A DNA stretch of 64,000 nucleotides from Segatella copri. Its GTDB lineage: Bacteria; Bacteroidota; Bacteroidia; Bacteroidales; Bacteroidaceae. The stretch spans positions 1 through 64,000 of the forward strand of contig NZ_VZCB01000101.1 in assembly GCF_009494395.1 (NCBI RefSeq), written 5' to 3'. The position numbers and the translations under genes were made by a program. Below the pieces are notes generated by a model. That model was not told where the DNA came from, searched no databases, and saw nothing but the letters and a program-made list of their open reading frames with translations. This document shows positions 35,714-45,723 of the stretch, in pieces (positions within the stretch are counted from its first letter, which is position 1; each line of letters starts with the position of its first letter).

Positions 35714-35755
35714 AAGCCCCTGTGCTCTTCTTTTAGGCACAGGGGCTTCGCTTTA
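35714..35755. terminator. Terminator between the efflux operon and the clp gene
   Basis: AAGCCCCTGTGC and GCACAGGGGCTT form a perfect 12-bp stem with an 11-base loop, 20 bases after the channel gene stop. The tail on the plus strand is CGCTTTAT. Confidence 0.8.
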
Positions 35756-35788
35756 TGTATTTAATGAAGTGTATTGATTCTTCCTTTT

Positions 35789-38500
35789 TTATTTGAAAGT
35801 CAACTCATCCTTACCAGGGCATTTCCCGACATTGATGATGCTTCCTTTTTCCAATTTACCCTGCATCAGCAGCTCGCAGACTCCATCTTCTATATAGGTT
35901 TGGATGGCGCGCTTCAATGGACGAGCACCAAATTGTACATCATATCCCTTCTCGGCAACCAGTTGCTTTGCCTTTTCTGTTATCTGGAAGCCATAGCCCA
36001 TATCGTTGATGCGCTTGATGAGCGAACTGAGTTCCAGGTCAATGATTCGCTTGATGGCATTGATGTCGAGCTGGTCGAAGGTGATAATCTCGTCAAGGCG
36101 ATTCAGAAATTCCGGTGCAAACTGCTTGCTCAGACTCTTCTGTATCACATTGCGGGCGTATTCCTTGTCCGTATCCGACATGGTGGCAACATTACCTATA
36201 CTGCCAGACTTGAAGCCGACACCTTTACCGAACTCTTTTAACTGGCGAGTTCCGGCATTTGAAGTCATAATGATGATGGTATTGCGGAAGTCGATGAGAC
36301 GGCCATTGCCATCTGTGAGTCTACCTTCGTCAAGTACCTGCAGAAGCATGTTGAAAATCTTGCCGCTAGCTTTCTCTATCTCATCGAGTAAGACGATGCT
36401 GTAAGGCTTGCGTCTAACCTTCTCGGTAAGTTGACCACCTTCATTATATCCTACGTATCCCGGAGGTGCACCTACCAGTCTGGATGAGTTGAACTCATCA
36501 GCGTATTCGCTCATGTCTATGCGGATCAGTGCACTGGAATCTCCGTAAACTTCTTCAGCAAGTTTTTTTGCCAGATATGTCTTTCCAACACCTGTAGGAC
36601 CCAGGAACATGAATACTCCTATTGGATGATTTGGATCTCGCAAGCCGATACGATTGCGCTGTATAGCTTTTACAATCTTGTCTACGGCATTATCTTGTGC
36701 GATGACCTTACTCTTCAATTTTTCTGCCATCTTCAAGAGTCTGCTATTCTCAGCCTCAGCCATACGTTGTACCGGAACACCAGTCATTTTGCTCACCACG
36801 GCAGTAATGTCATCTACTTCTACTGGTGTGCGATGACTGTCGCTTTCACCGTTTTGCCATTTTTCTCTGGCACGTGTCAGCATCTTCTCCATTTGGGCTT
36901 GCTGGTCACGATAAGCAGCGGCCAATTCATAGTTTTGATTCGCTACAGCATTTTGCTTATTTGTAATCAATACTTCTATATTATGCTCCAATTCCAGAAT
37001 GTCATCAGGAATGCTTGCATTTTTAAGATGTACGCGCGAGCCGACCTCGTCAAGAATATCTATGGCCTTGTCTGGGAAGAAACGGTCAGTAACATATCTG
37101 TCAGTCAGTTTCACACATGCTTCCAATGCTTCATCACTATAGGTAACCTCATGGAATTTCTCATAGGTGTTCTTGATGTTATGAAGTATCCGCAGTGTCT
37201 CCTCTGGCGTTGTCGGATTGATGATTATCTTTTGAAATCGTCTTTCCAGTGCACCGTCTTTCTCAATACTCTTGCGATATTCATCCAGTGTTGTTGCACC
37301 GATGCATTGTATTACTCCACGAGCCAGAGCCGGTTTCAGGATGTTGGCTGCGTCCATGGCACCTTCAGCTCCTCCTGCACCGATGAGCGTATGAATCTCA
37401 TCGATGAAGAGGATTATTTCCGGGTGCGTCTCCAGTTCGTTCACGATTCCCTTGATACGCTCTTCGAAGGAACCGCGATATTTAGTGCCTGCGACAAGAC
37501 CCGTAAGATCGAGGCTGATGACACGCTTATCAAAGAGGAGTGGGGCAGACTGGTGGTTCTTGATGAGTTGGGCTAACCCTTCAACGATAGCACTCTTACC
37601 CACGCCTGGTTCACCAATGAGAACAGGATTGTTCTTCTTGCGGCGTCCCAGAATCTCCATCACTCTCTGTACCTCGTTTTCTCTTCCAACCATAGGGTCG
37701 AGAATTCCCTTAGCTGCATCCTGAGTTAAGTCGTGACCATATTTGTCGATGAAAGGAGTGTTTGTCTTTGTCTTTTTCTCCTCTTTCTTAGCCGTTTTCT
37801 TATTGTCTTCAGGATTGCTGTTGAGGTCCAGGGGCTCATCGTCTGAATCCAGGAGGTTAGCTTTCGGACGTTCACTTTTCTGTTCCATATCTTCTTCTGT
37901 TTCAACTGCGTCATTCTCGTTGTTTTCATCTACAGCCAACTCACTTTCTGCATGAGTATCTTCTATGTCTGTTTCAGTAATCTCTCCATGTTCCATTTCT
38001 GAATCTTCAGCCTCAGCAATCTCTTCTGCCTGATGTTTTGCTTCATCATCCGCTTTCCTGTTCTGGTTTTTCAGATAATCTCTGAGACTATCGTAGGTGA
38101 TTCCATTGCCGGAAAGAAAATTGGAAATAGGATTATTGTTCTGTTTCAGCAGAGCCAGAAGTACATGCTTAGGCTCCACATAAGGTGAATTGTCGCAGAT
38201 ATAAGCCTCCTTAATTGCACTACGCATCAGCTCGGAAGCTGTTGCGTCCAAAGAAGGAGTTCCCAGTTCAGATTCTTCTGAGTCGCAATTTGATTCTTTC
38301 GCAATTTCTTGATTGAGTGAATTTTCAAGAACGTTGATGTCGACCCTGAATCCTGTCTCCAATATGTGGTTTATCTCTTTATTCTTTCGCACGAATTCCA
38401 AGATTAGATGTTCTATCGTAATCTTGTTGCCATGGCGGCGAGCTACATTCTCACCACACTGTGCTAGAATCTTCTGTATATGTTCAAATGGATTTTGCAT
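35789..38500 (-). CDS. clpC: ClpC-like AAA+ unfoldase (Clp/Hsp100 ATPase)
   Basis: A two-ring AAA+ unfoldase of 903 residues. The Clp N-domain (1-150) is followed by a long acidic linker (150-240, rich in Glu and Asp) not found in standard ClpC. Walker A motifs are GEPGVGKSA (about 293-300) and GPTGVGKTY (about 633). A UVR-like middle segment ([17 protein letters not shown]) marks ClpC rather than ClpB or ClpA. A VGF segment near 755 (GKGVGFKSG) lies where ClpC carries its ClpP-binding loop, so it probably feeds ClpP. A promoter with good spacing lies at 38531-38560. Confidence 0.85.
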   Translation of the reverse strand: MQNPFEHIQKILAQCGENVARRHGNKITIEHLILEFVRKNKEINHILETGFRVDINVLENSLNQEIAKESNCDSEESELGTPSLDATASELMRSAIKEAYICDNSPYVEPKHVLLALLKQNNNPISNFLSGNGITYDSLRDYLKNQNRKADDEAKHQAEEIAEAEDSEMEHGEITETDIEDTHAESELAVDENNENDAVETEEDMEQKSERPKANLLDSDDEPLDLNSNPEDNKKTAKKEEKKTKTNTPFIDKYGHDLTQDAAKGILDPMVGRENEVQRVMEILGRRKKNNPVLIGEPGVGKSAIVEGLAQLIKNHQSAPLLFDKRVISLDLTGLVAGTKYRGSFEERIKGIVNELETHPEIILFIDEIHTLIGAGGAEGAMDAANILKPALARGVIQCIGATTLDEYRKSIEKDGALERRFQKIIINPTTPEETLRILHNIKNTYEKFHEVTYSDEALEACVKLTDRYVTDRFFPDKAIDILDEVGSRVHLKNASIPDDILELEHNIEVLITNKQNAVANQNYELAAAYRDQQAQMEKMLTRAREKWQNGESDSHRTPVEVDDITAVVSKMTGVPVQRMAEAENSRLLKMAEKLKSKVIAQDNAVDKIVKAIQRNRIGLRDPNHPIGVFMFLGPTGVGKTYLAKKLAEEVYGDSSALIRIDMSEYADEFNSSRLVGAPPGYVGYNEGGQLTEKVRRKPYSIVLLDEIEKASGKIFNMLLQVLDEGRLTDGNGRLIDFRNTIIIMTSNAGTRQLKEFGKGVGFKSGSIGNVATMSDTDKEYARNVIQKSLSKQFAPEFLNRLDEIITFDQLDINAIKRIIDLELSSLIKRINDMGYGFQITEKAKQLVAEKGYDVQFGARPLKRAIQTYIEDGVCELLMQGKLEKGSIINVGKCPGKDELTFK

Positions 38501-38530
38501 ATTCTATGTTCCTTTTTTAATAAAGTAGTG

Positions 38531-38560
38531 CAAAGTTACAAATTATTTTGGTATTTGCAA
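38531..38560 (-). promoter_or_regulatory. Promoter of the clpC-like gene
   Basis: Minus strand TTG (38560-38558), 19 bases, then TAACTTTG (38538-38531). Confidence 0.75.
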
Positions 38561-38635
38561 ACCTCCAGCCAACTTTTTTTCTTCCTCAAAAGACAAATAA
38601 TGCTAAAAGATTCATTTTTTTTGCCTGTAAAGCGT

Positions 38636-38664
38636 TTGAGTATGGATATTTTTTTGTATCTTTG
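38636..38664 (+). promoter_or_regulatory. Promoter of gyrA
   Basis: TTG at 38636-38638, 18 bases, TATCTTTG at 38657-38664. It gives a leader of about 100 bases before the start codon. No structured element stands out in the leader. Confidence 0.65.
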
Positions 38665-38772
38665 TCGAGATTTTTGGAGAGGCAAAACGGCTTAGAACGC
38701 AAATAAATGCCCTTCTGAGCGATTTTCCATTAAAATCATGGTAATAAAAATACATAAACATTAATATAAGAA

Positions 38773-41385
38773 ATGGACGAAAATCAGACAATGGATCATG
38801 ATAGAATCATGAAAATCAACATTGAGGAGGAGATGAAGTCTAGCTACATCGACTATTCGATGTCAGTGATTGTGGCTCGTGCCCTTCCTGATGTACGTGA
38901 TGGTTTCAAGCCTGTGCACCGCCGTATTCTTTACGGTATGCTGGGAATTGGAAACACCAGTGACAAACCATATAAGAAATGTGCGCGTGTTGTAGGTGAG
39001 GTGCTCGGTAAGTACCACCCACACGGTGACTTTTCCGTATATGGTGCCTTGGTTCGAATGGGCCAGGAATGGAATATGCGATATACTCTCATCGACGGAC
39101 AGGGTAACTTCGGTTCTGTGGATGGCGACTCTCCTGCTGCTATGCGTTATACAGAGTGCCGTCTTTCAAAGATGGGTGAACACATCATGGACGACCTCGA
39201 TAAGGAGACCGTTGACATGATGAACAACTTTGATGATACTCTTCAGGAACCTACCGTCATGCCAACAAAGATTCCTAATCTCCTTGTGAATGGCGGTAAT
39301 GGTATTGCTGTAGGTATGGCTACAAATATCCCTACCCATAACTTGGGCGAGGTGATTGATGGTTGCTGTGCTTATATCGATAATCCTGATATCGATACAG
39401 ATGGCTTGATGCAGTATATTCCTGCACCAGATTTCCCTACAGGTGCTACTATCTATGGTATCCAGGGAGTGAAGGATGCCTACGAGACAGGTAAGGGTAG
39501 AATCGTGGTTCGTGCTACTGCTGAAATTGAAAGTGGTGAAAGTCATGATAAGATCGTAATCACTGAGATTCCTTACGGAGTTAACAAGGAGCAGCTCGTA
39601 ATGGCAATTGCCGATCTTGCCAAGGAAGGCAAAGTAGATGGAATTGCTAACGTAAATGATGAGTCCGGCCGTCAGGGTATGCGAATCGTTGTCGATGTAA
39701 AGCGTGATTCCAATGCCAATGTTCTCTTGAACAAACTCTTCAAGTTGACAGCTCTTCAGAGTTCATTCTCAGTGAATTGCATTGCTCTTGTCAATGGTCG
39801 TCCGCGCCTTTTGAGTTTGAAGGAATGCGTGAAGTACTTCGTTGATCATCGTCATGATGTAACAATCCGTCGTACTCAGTTCGAGTTGAAGAAGGCACAG
39901 GAGCGTGCTCACATTCTTGAAGGTCTGATTATCGCTTGTGATAATATTGATGAGGTAGTACATATCATTCGTGCCAGCAAGACTCCATCTGATGCTCAGC
40001 GCAACTTGGAGAAGCGTTTTGAACTGGATGAACTGCAGAGTAAGGCAATCGTTGATATGCGACTCAGTCAGTTGACAGGCTTGCGTCTGGAACAGTTGCA
40101 TAACGAGTTCAATGAGTTGATGAAGACCATCGATTACTTGAATCAGATCTTGAATGACCCTGAGCTTTGCAAGAAGGTAATGAAGGATGAACTCAATGAG
40201 GTGAAGGATAAGTATGGTGACGCTCGCCGTACCATGATTAAGCCAGATGATCATGAGTTCAATCCAGAGGATTTCTATCCAAATGATCCTGTGGTTATTA
40301 CCGTGAGTCACCTTGGTTATATCAAGCGTACTCCATTGTCAGAGTTCCGTGAACAGGCTCGTGGAGGTGTAGGTTCTAAGGGTGCACGTACTCGTGATAA
40401 GGACTTCACTGAGTATATCTATCCTGCAACTATGCACCAGACCATGCTGTTCTTTACCAAGAAGGGACGTTGCTACTGGCTCAAGTGCTATGAGATTCCA
40501 GAGGGCGACCGCAATTCAAAGGGTCGTGCTATCCAGAACCTCCTCAATATCGAGAATGATGATCAGGTAAATGCATTCCTCCGCCTGAGAGGCTTGAATG
40601 ATGCCGAATTTATCAATAATCACTATGTTGTCTTTGCTACCAAGAACGGTACAGTGAAGAAGACATGTCTCGAGGCATATTCACGTCCACGTACTAACGG
40701 TGTGATTGCTATCAACATCGTAGAGGGTGATGAGGTGGTAGATGTTCGTTTGACAAATGGTCATAACGAGTTGATTCTTGCCAACAGAAACGGTCGTGCC
40801 GTTCGTTTTGATGAGAATCAGATCCGTACCATGGGACGTACTTCTACCGGTGTTCGCGGTATGCGTCTCGATGAGGGTGATGATGCTTTGATTGGTATGA
40901 TTGTAGTCAATGATCCTGAGAAGGAAACCGTGATGGTTGTCAGCGAGCAGGGTTATGGTAAGCGTTCTGACGTAGTAGATTACCGTGTAACCAACCGTGG
41001 CGGTAAGGGTGTGAAGACTCTTAACATTACAGAAAAGACCGGTCGTCTGGTAGCTATCAAGAACGTAACCGATGATAACGACCTCATGATTATCAATCAG
41101 AGTGGAATCGTGATTCGTCTTGCTGTTGCCGATTGCCGTATCATGGGTCGTGCTACACAGGGTGTCCGCCTCATCAATTTGGCTAAGAAGAATGATGTCA
41201 TTGCCAGCGTATGTAAGGTGATGAGTTCAGAACTCGAAGCTTCTGTAGAAGAGGAGAGCCGTTCAGCTTGGGCAAAGAAGAGCGAGGAAATAGAAAACGA
41301 TACAGTTGGTGCCAAGACTGCTGAAGAAGCAGCTGAGGCAGAAGCTGAGTTGGAGAATCAAGATGACGAGAATGTTCAGGAGTAA
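38773..41385 (+). CDS. gyrA: DNA gyrase subunit A
   Basis: The DNA-cleaving subunit of gyrase. It has 870 residues with the winged-helix breakage domain (catalytic Tyr126 in AAMRYTECRL), a coiled-coil arm and a C-terminal beta-pinwheel with repeats ending in a Glu-rich tail (residues about 830-870). The GyrA box is represented by RGGVGSKGARTRD. The quinolone region reads HPHGDFSVYGALVRM, with Phe87 where E. coli has Ser83. The start chosen at 38773 gives the N-terminus MDENQTMDHDRIMKINIEEE, and the core begins by residue 21. Confidence 0.96.
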   Translation: MDENQTMDHDRIMKINIEEEMKSSYIDYSMSVIVARALPDVRDGFKPVHRRILYGMLGIGNTSDKPYKKCARVVGEVLGKYHPHGDFSVYGALVRMGQEWNMRYTLIDGQGNFGSVDGDSPAAMRYTECRLSKMGEHIMDDLDKETVDMMNNFDDTLQEPTVMPTKIPNLLVNGGNGIAVGMATNIPTHNLGEVIDGCCAYIDNPDIDTDGLMQYIPAPDFPTGATIYGIQGVKDAYETGKGRIVVRATAEIESGESHDKIVITEIPYGVNKEQLVMAIADLAKEGKVDGIANVNDESGRQGMRIVVDVKRDSNANVLLNKLFKLTALQSSFSVNCIALVNGRPRLLSLKECVKYFVDHRHDVTIRRTQFELKKAQERAHILEGLIIACDNIDEVVHIIRASKTPSDAQRNLEKRFELDELQSKAIVDMRLSQLTGLRLEQLHNEFNELMKTIDYLNQILNDPELCKKVMKDELNEVKDKYGDARRTMIKPDDHEFNPEDFYPNDPVVITVSHLGYIKRTPLSEFREQARGGVGSKGARTRDKDFTEYIYPATMHQTMLFFTKKGRCYWLKCYEIPEGDRNSKGRAIQNLLNIENDDQVNAFLRLRGLNDAEFINNHYVVFATKNGTVKKTCLEAYSRPRTNGVIAINIVEGDEVVDVRLTNGHNELILANRNGRAVRFDENQIRTMGRTSTGVRGMRLDEGDDALIGMIVVNDPEKETVMVVSEQGYGKRSDVVDYRVTNRGGKGVKTLNITEKTGRLVAIKNVTDDNDLMIINQSGIVIRLAVADCRIMGRATQGVRLINLAKKNDVIASVCKVMSSELEASVEEESRSAWAKKSEEIENDTVGAKTAEEAAEAEAELENQDDENVQE

Positions 41386-41462
41386 TCCCCTGAACACTCG
41401 TTCATATTATATTGACGAAGCGTAAAAAAATATAAATTTCAACTTTTTAAACTTTAAACAAA

Positions 41463-42671
41463 ATGAAAAAGTTAATCGTAGCTGCTATGTTGGTACTAGG
41501 TGCCACATCAGCATTCGCAGGTGACAGTGATGCACTCAAGGCTGTCATGAAGGCAAAGACTTATGCTGAGGCTGAGGCTTTGGTAAAGCAGAACTTGGGT
41601 CAGTTTGCTAATGATGCCGAGAAGGCTAAGGCTTACAACAAGTTGGTAGACCTTGGTATGAAGGATTTCAACGATCAGCAGTCTATTCAGCAGACCAACC
41701 AAATCATGAAGAAAAATGATCCAGTGGATGAGAATGCTATGAATGAGGGTGCTTACAATGCATTGATGAATGCTATTGAGTGCTATAAGTACGATCAGCT
41801 TCCTAATGCTAAGGGTAAGGTTGCTCCTAAGTTCAAGGGCAATGCATCACGTGTTTGGGCTGCTCGCCAGCAGCTTGTAAATGCAGGTCAGGCTGCAGCT
41901 CAGAACAATAAGGCTGATGAAGTTTTGAAGTATTGGGGTGCATTCTTGGATACTGATGCTGAGCCTCTCTTCGCATCTATTGATGCTAAGCAGAAGGAAG
42001 GTGAGAAGGAGTATATTGGTCAGGTTGCTCTCTTCGCAGCTCGTTATGCTTATCAGGCTAAGGATGCTGCTCGTTGCGAGAAGTATTGCGACATTGCCAT
42101 GACAAGCGAGAAGGAGGCTAAGGATGCTCTTAACCTCAAGCTCTATGTAATGAAGGATGGTTTGAAGACTAAGGAAGACTCTTTGAACTACGTTAACAAG
42201 CTGAAGGATCTCTATACTAAGGATCCATCTAATGAGGTAATGCTCGATGGCTTGAACTCTATGTATTCTGCCTTGAAGATGGAGAAAGAGCAGACTGAGC
42301 TTTTGGATGCAGCTATCGCTAAGGATCCTAAGAACTTCGTAGCTCTTGCCAACAAGGGTATGATGTATATCCAGAAGAATGATGCTAACAACGCTATCAA
42401 GTGCCTCAAGCAGGCTCTCGAGGCAAAGCCAGACAACGTTGTTGTTATGACATATCTTGGTGCTTGCTATAACAGCAAGGCTGGTGAAATCCAGGCTGTT
42501 CAGGGTCGTAAGGTGGTTTATCAGGAGGCTATCAAGATTCTTGATAAGGCTAAGGAACTCGATCCTGAGAAGGCACAGGCTAACTGGGGTTACACTCGCT
42601 ACCAGGCTTACTATGGTTACTATGGTCCTAATGCACCTGAGACCAAGAAGGCTGAGGAAGAGAGCAAGTAA
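41463..42671 (+). CDS. Exported TPR-repeat protein, probably abundant
   Basis: A 402-residue protein with a signal peptide (MKKLIVAAMLVLGATSAFAG). It is rich in Ala, Lys and Asn helices that form tetratricopeptide-like repeats, clearest at about 285-340 (AKDPKNFVALANKGMMYIQK then DANNAIKCLKQALEAKPDN). Codon choice is strikingly uniform (AAG for Lys, GCT for Ala, CTC/TTG for Leu), as in highly expressed genes. It may form protein-binding scaffolds in the periplasm. I cannot name a partner. A strong terminator follows. Confidence 0.8.
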   Translation: MKKLIVAAMLVLGATSAFAGDSDALKAVMKAKTYAEAEALVKQNLGQFANDAEKAKAYNKLVDLGMKDFNDQQSIQQTNQIMKKNDPVDENAMNEGAYNALMNAIECYKYDQLPNAKGKVAPKFKGNASRVWAARQQLVNAGQAAAQNNKADEVLKYWGAFLDTDAEPLFASIDAKQKEGEKEYIGQVALFAARYAYQAKDAARCEKYCDIAMTSEKEAKDALNLKLYVMKDGLKTKEDSLNYVNKLKDLYTKDPSNEVMLDGLNSMYSALKMEKEQTELLDAAIAKDPKNFVALANKGMMYIQKNDANNAIKCLKQALEAKPDNVVVMTYLGACYNSKAGEIQAVQGRKVVYQEAIKILDKAKELDPEKAQANWGYTRYQAYYGYYGPNAPETKKAEEESK

Positions 42672-42695
42672 TCACATAGGATGATATAAACTTAT

Positions 42696-42731
42696 AATCG
42701 CCTTGCCGAATTATCGGTGAGGCGATTTTTT
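42696..42731 (+). terminator. Terminator after the TPR gene
   Basis: AATCGCCT pairs with AGGCGATT, with an inner CCGA/TCGG stem, followed by six T. Confidence 0.88.
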
Positions 42732-42758
42732 AGGCAGCCCAAAATGATTTCGGTCACT

Positions 42759-42846
42759 GCATAGCAGGAGTTATACGCTTGCACATCACTTGTTATGCGT
42801 GTGCATATCAGCTGCTATGCAAGTGCACAACAGCTGTTGTGCGGTT
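42759..42846. repeat. Four-unit 22-bp palindromic tandem array
   Basis: Four units of exactly 22 bases start at 42759, 42781, 42803 and 42825. Each begins GCAYA and contains a dyad; the last is a perfect 18-bp palindrome (GCACAACAGCTGTTGTGC) and the third nearly so (GCATATCAGCTGCTATGC). There are no spacers, so it is not a CRISPR. It fills the gap between the TPR terminator and the Wzi gene, where I see no gene. Confidence 0.8.
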
Positions 42847-43019
42847 TCAGATATTATCTATATCGGTGAAACTTACGGTCTTTTTCAACAACTTCTATAG
42901 TCTTTTACGACAATTTTTACTGTTTAATGAATAGATATGATAAAAGGCAAAAGAAATCGTTTATCAAATAGATATAATAGAAGTGAGTGGAATTTTTATC
43001 ATATAAAAAAGTAATCAAA

Positions 43020-44591
43020 ATGAAGAATATTAAACCATTTCTTGCAGTTTTGTCCTTCTTTTCTCCTGTAGTGTATGCGCAGAATGTAGAACAGAAAGGT
43101 GAGGGTGTAAGTAAGATGAATCTTTCTAGCAATATTGAATGGAAAGCTGAAATGCAGGGGACTTTCTCTAAAGGTAAAACTCCATTATGGCTTAATGCAA
43201 ATAAGCATGGACTCAGCTCTCTGGAAGAATGCAATGGCTATTTACGTGGAAGCCTGGTTCGTCCTATGGAATCAGATTCAGCCCGTCGCTGGGCTGTAGG
43301 TTATGGCTTGGATATTGCTGTTCCGGTTAATTATACAAGTCATTTTATTGTCCAGCAAGCTTTTGCCGAGGTTCGCTGGCTTCATGGAACAATGACTATA
43401 GGATCTAAGGAATTTCCTATGGAATTAAAGAATCAGACTTTATCAAGCGGCAGTCAGGCATTAGGTATTAATGCCCGTCCAATACCTCAAGTCCGATTCG
43501 CTTTACCAGAATATATCACGCTTCCTTTCCTGAAAGGTTGGTTGCAGTTCAAAGGTCATGTCTCTTATGGAATAATGACCGATGATCATTGGCAGCACGC
43601 ATTTACTTCTTGTCAATCCAAATATGCCGATCATGTCCTTTTTCATAGCAAGGCGGGTTATCTTAAGATAGAAAATCAGAGGAAGAACAGTCCTTGGAGC
43701 GTAGAACTAGGTTTGGAAATGGGCGCTGAGTTTGGAGGAAATCTCTATCGGCTGGATAATGGTGTAAAGGTGCAGATACCGACAGAAAAGGGTTTGAATG
43801 GATTTTGGCATGCGTTTGTTCCAGGTGGTTCCGATGCTACTGATGGGGAGAAATACCCAAATATAGCAGGCAATCAGTTGGGTTCTTGGGTTATGCGCGT
43901 TAACTATAATGCCAAGAAATGGGCGCTTCATGCCTATTTGGATCATTTCTTTGAGGATCATAGCCAAATGTTCCTTCTGGATTATGATGGTTATGGTGAA
44001 CAATCTAACTGGACGAAAAAAGAGAAGTTCCGTTTCTTCCGTTATGATTTAAAGGACATGTTGTGGGGAATAGAGTTGAATTTAAAGAATACACATTGGT
44101 TGCAAAATGTAGTCTTTGAATACCTTTATACGAAATATCAGAGTGGACCAATCTATCACGACCATACAATGAATATTCCTGACCATATAGCAGGTACGGA
44201 TAATTATTATAACCACGGTATTTACAATGGTTGGCAACATTGGGGTCAAGTAATCGGCAATCCTCTTTTCCGTTCACCTATATATAATACGGATGGTAGA
44301 ATTTATGTAAAGGATAATCGTTTCATAGCTTACCATTTAGGATTTGACGGCCACCCGGCAAAACGATTGGGATACCGAGCTTTGGCTACGTATCAGAAAG
44401 GTTGGGGTACTTATCAGGAGCCTTTTACGAAGGAGCATCACAATGTGAGTTTCTTGTTGGAATCGCAGTATGATTTTAATCATGGCTGGTGTGTCAAGGC
44501 TGGTTATGGAATGGATTTTGGAAGTAATCTGATGTTGGGACACAATGCGGGATTCCAATTAACCATATCCAAGAAGGGGTTGTTAAAATGA
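43020..44591 (+). CDS. Capsule assembly protein, Wzi family (outer-membrane beta-barrel)
   Basis: A 523-residue outer-membrane protein starting at the ATG at 43020; the start at 42987 would put eleven charged residues before the signal peptide. The signal peptide ends VYAQ. The remainder alternates strands typical of a barrel and matches the Wzi-like pattern: FIVQQAFAEVRWLHGTMTIG, LALPEYITLPFLKGWLQFKG-like strands and a C-terminal GFQLTISKKGLLK. Wzi proteins help anchor capsule polysaccharide to the cell surface. It is followed after 15 bases by a lipoprotein gene and by the polysaccharide genes, which supports the call. Confidence 0.87.
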   Translation: MKNIKPFLAVLSFFSPVVYAQNVEQKGEGVSKMNLSSNIEWKAEMQGTFSKGKTPLWLNANKHGLSSLEECNGYLRGSLVRPMESDSARRWAVGYGLDIAVPVNYTSHFIVQQAFAEVRWLHGTMTIGSKEFPMELKNQTLSSGSQALGINARPIPQVRFALPEYITLPFLKGWLQFKGHVSYGIMTDDHWQHAFTSCQSKYADHVLFHSKAGYLKIENQRKNSPWSVELGLEMGAEFGGNLYRLDNGVKVQIPTEKGLNGFWHAFVPGGSDATDGEKYPNIAGNQLGSWVMRVNYNAKKWALHAYLDHFFEDHSQMFLLDYDGYGEQSNWTKKEKFRFFRYDLKDMLWGIELNLKNTHWLQNVVFEYLYTKYQSGPIYHDHTMNIPDHIAGTDNYYNHGIYNGWQHWGQVIGNPLFRSPIYNTDGRIYVKDNRFIAYHLGFDGHPAKRLGYRALATYQKGWGTYQEPFTKEHHNVSFLLESQYDFNHGWCVKAGYGMDFGSNLMLGHNAGFQLTISKKGLLK

Positions 44592-44606
44592 TTAGTTTAA
44601 CCAAAG

Positions 44607-45083
44607 ATGCATAAAGATATGATAAAAAATATGAAATATGTTTGTTTTTTGCTGATGTTGATGCTGGGTAGTGCATTGTTGAATTCTTGCGAAGTAGATA
44701 GCAGTGATAATGGCGATCTTGATGGATTCTGGCATTTGGAGAGTGTTGATACACTGGCCACTGGGGGCAGATGTGACTATAGCAATCAGCGGGTGTTCTG
44801 GGGAGTACAGTATAAGTTGCTGACAGTGAATAATTACAAGGGAGGAAGTTTTAATTTCCGTTTCCGTCAGACTTCCGATAGTCTTATACTTTCTTCTCCC
44901 TATAAGAATCATGGGCATCAAGATGTAGAGAATGGTGGGGATATTCCCATCACAGAAATCAACGAAACTCTTCGACAATGTGGAATTAACCACTTGGTAG
45001 AGTCATATTATAAGGAGAAATTGAGTGGTAATAAAATGATTCTTCTTACAAAAGATTTAAGATTGAATTTTAAAAAGTTCTAG
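44607..45083 (+). CDS. Lipoprotein, lipocalin-like
   Basis: A 158-residue lipoprotein with lipobox LLNSC. Starts at 44607, 44619 and 44631 are all possible; the last gives the cleanest signal peptide (MKYVCFLLMLMLGSALLNSC). The mature part opens DGFWHLESVDTL, the hallmark of lipocalin-like Bacteroidetes lipoproteins, and continues as short beta strands. It is coupled to the Wzi-like gene and probably acts with it at the outer membrane. Its last bases form one arm of the bidirectional terminator. Confidence 0.75.
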   Translation: MHKDMIKNMKYVCFLLMLMLGSALLNSCEVDSSDNGDLDGFWHLESVDTLATGGRCDYSNQRVFWGVQYKLLTVNNYKGGSFNFRFRQTSDSLILSSPYKNHGHQDVENGGDIPITEINETLRQCGINHLVESYYKEKLSGNKMILLTKDLRLNFKKF

Positions 45084-45108
45084 TTTCAAAAGGAAACTAG
45101 AACTTTTT
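45072..45108. terminator. Bidirectional terminator overlapping both gene ends
   Basis: AAAAAGTTCTAGTTTC pairs with GAAACTAGAACTTTTT. The lipoprotein stop (TAG, 45081-45083) and the sugar-transferase stop (45097) both lie inside the stem. Confidence 0.88.
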
Positions 45109-45723
45109 GCCGAAAATGATGTTGATAAAGGTCTTAACCAGAATTTTAGTATCAAACCACCATGAGCGATGCTCCAGATAGTAAAGGTCTAGCTCTAATC
45201 GCCTCAACATCTTTTCCATTGTATCAGTATATCCATTGTATAGGGTTGCATAGGAAGTTACTCCCGGTCTTATCTGATACAAGTATTTATATCTAGGATC
45301 TTGCTCAATGATTTGGTCTATGTAATACTTACGTTCCGGACGCGGACCGATAAAAGCCATATCTCCCTTCAGGACATTCCAGAGCTGAGGTAGTTCGTCC
45401 AAATGATGTGTTCTCAAGAATCTTCCCACCTTTGTCAGTCTGGGGTCTCCGCTAGTTTCCAATAGGTTGGGCCCGTCTTTTTCTGCATCTATTTTCATTG
45501 AGCGGAATTTATATATATGAAAGGGCTTTCCGTACCGCCCGATTCGTTCCTGGCTATAAATGACAGGTAGTCCATCCTCCCGTCTGATAGCTAAGGCAAT
45601 AATAGCGAAAAGAGGAGAGAAGATTATTAAACATCCTCCAGACAAGAAGAAGTCTATCGAACGCTTTACAAACCGTTCGATAAAACTACTCTTATCTATG
45701 TATGTCTTTTCTTTTTCTTTCAT
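45097..45723 (-). CDS. Initiating sugar-phosphate transferase (bacterial sugar transferase family)
   Basis: Transfers a sugar phosphate from a nucleotide sugar to undecaprenyl phosphate at the inner membrane, starting polysaccharide synthesis. It has 208 residues. One hydrophobic segment (about 26-47) follows the start FVKRSIDFF; the catalytic segments are VIYSQERIGRYGKPFHIYKF, and DELPQLWNVLKGDMAFIGPR. It is a short form without the N-terminal multi-membrane part of WbaP. Its start overlaps the end of the next gene by 4 bases. The sugar is not predictable. Confidence 0.92.
   Translation of the reverse strand: MKEKEKTYIDKSSFIERFVKRSIDFFLSGGCLIIFSPLFAIIALAIRREDGLPVIYSQERIGRYGKPFHIYKFRSMKIDAEKDGPNLLETSGDPRLTKVGRFLRTHHLDELPQLWNVLKGDMAFIGPRPERKYYIDQIIEQDPRYKYLYQIRPGVTSYATLYNGYTDTMEKMLRRLELDLYYLEHRSWWFDTKILVKTFINIIFGKKF

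Noticed and set aside
36626..37576. 316-codon frame opposite the clpC-like gene
   Set aside because: Shadow frame; AAA+ motifs on the minus strand explain the conservation.
42759..42846. CRISPR-like array
   Set aside because: Units follow one another without unique spacers and no cas genes are near.
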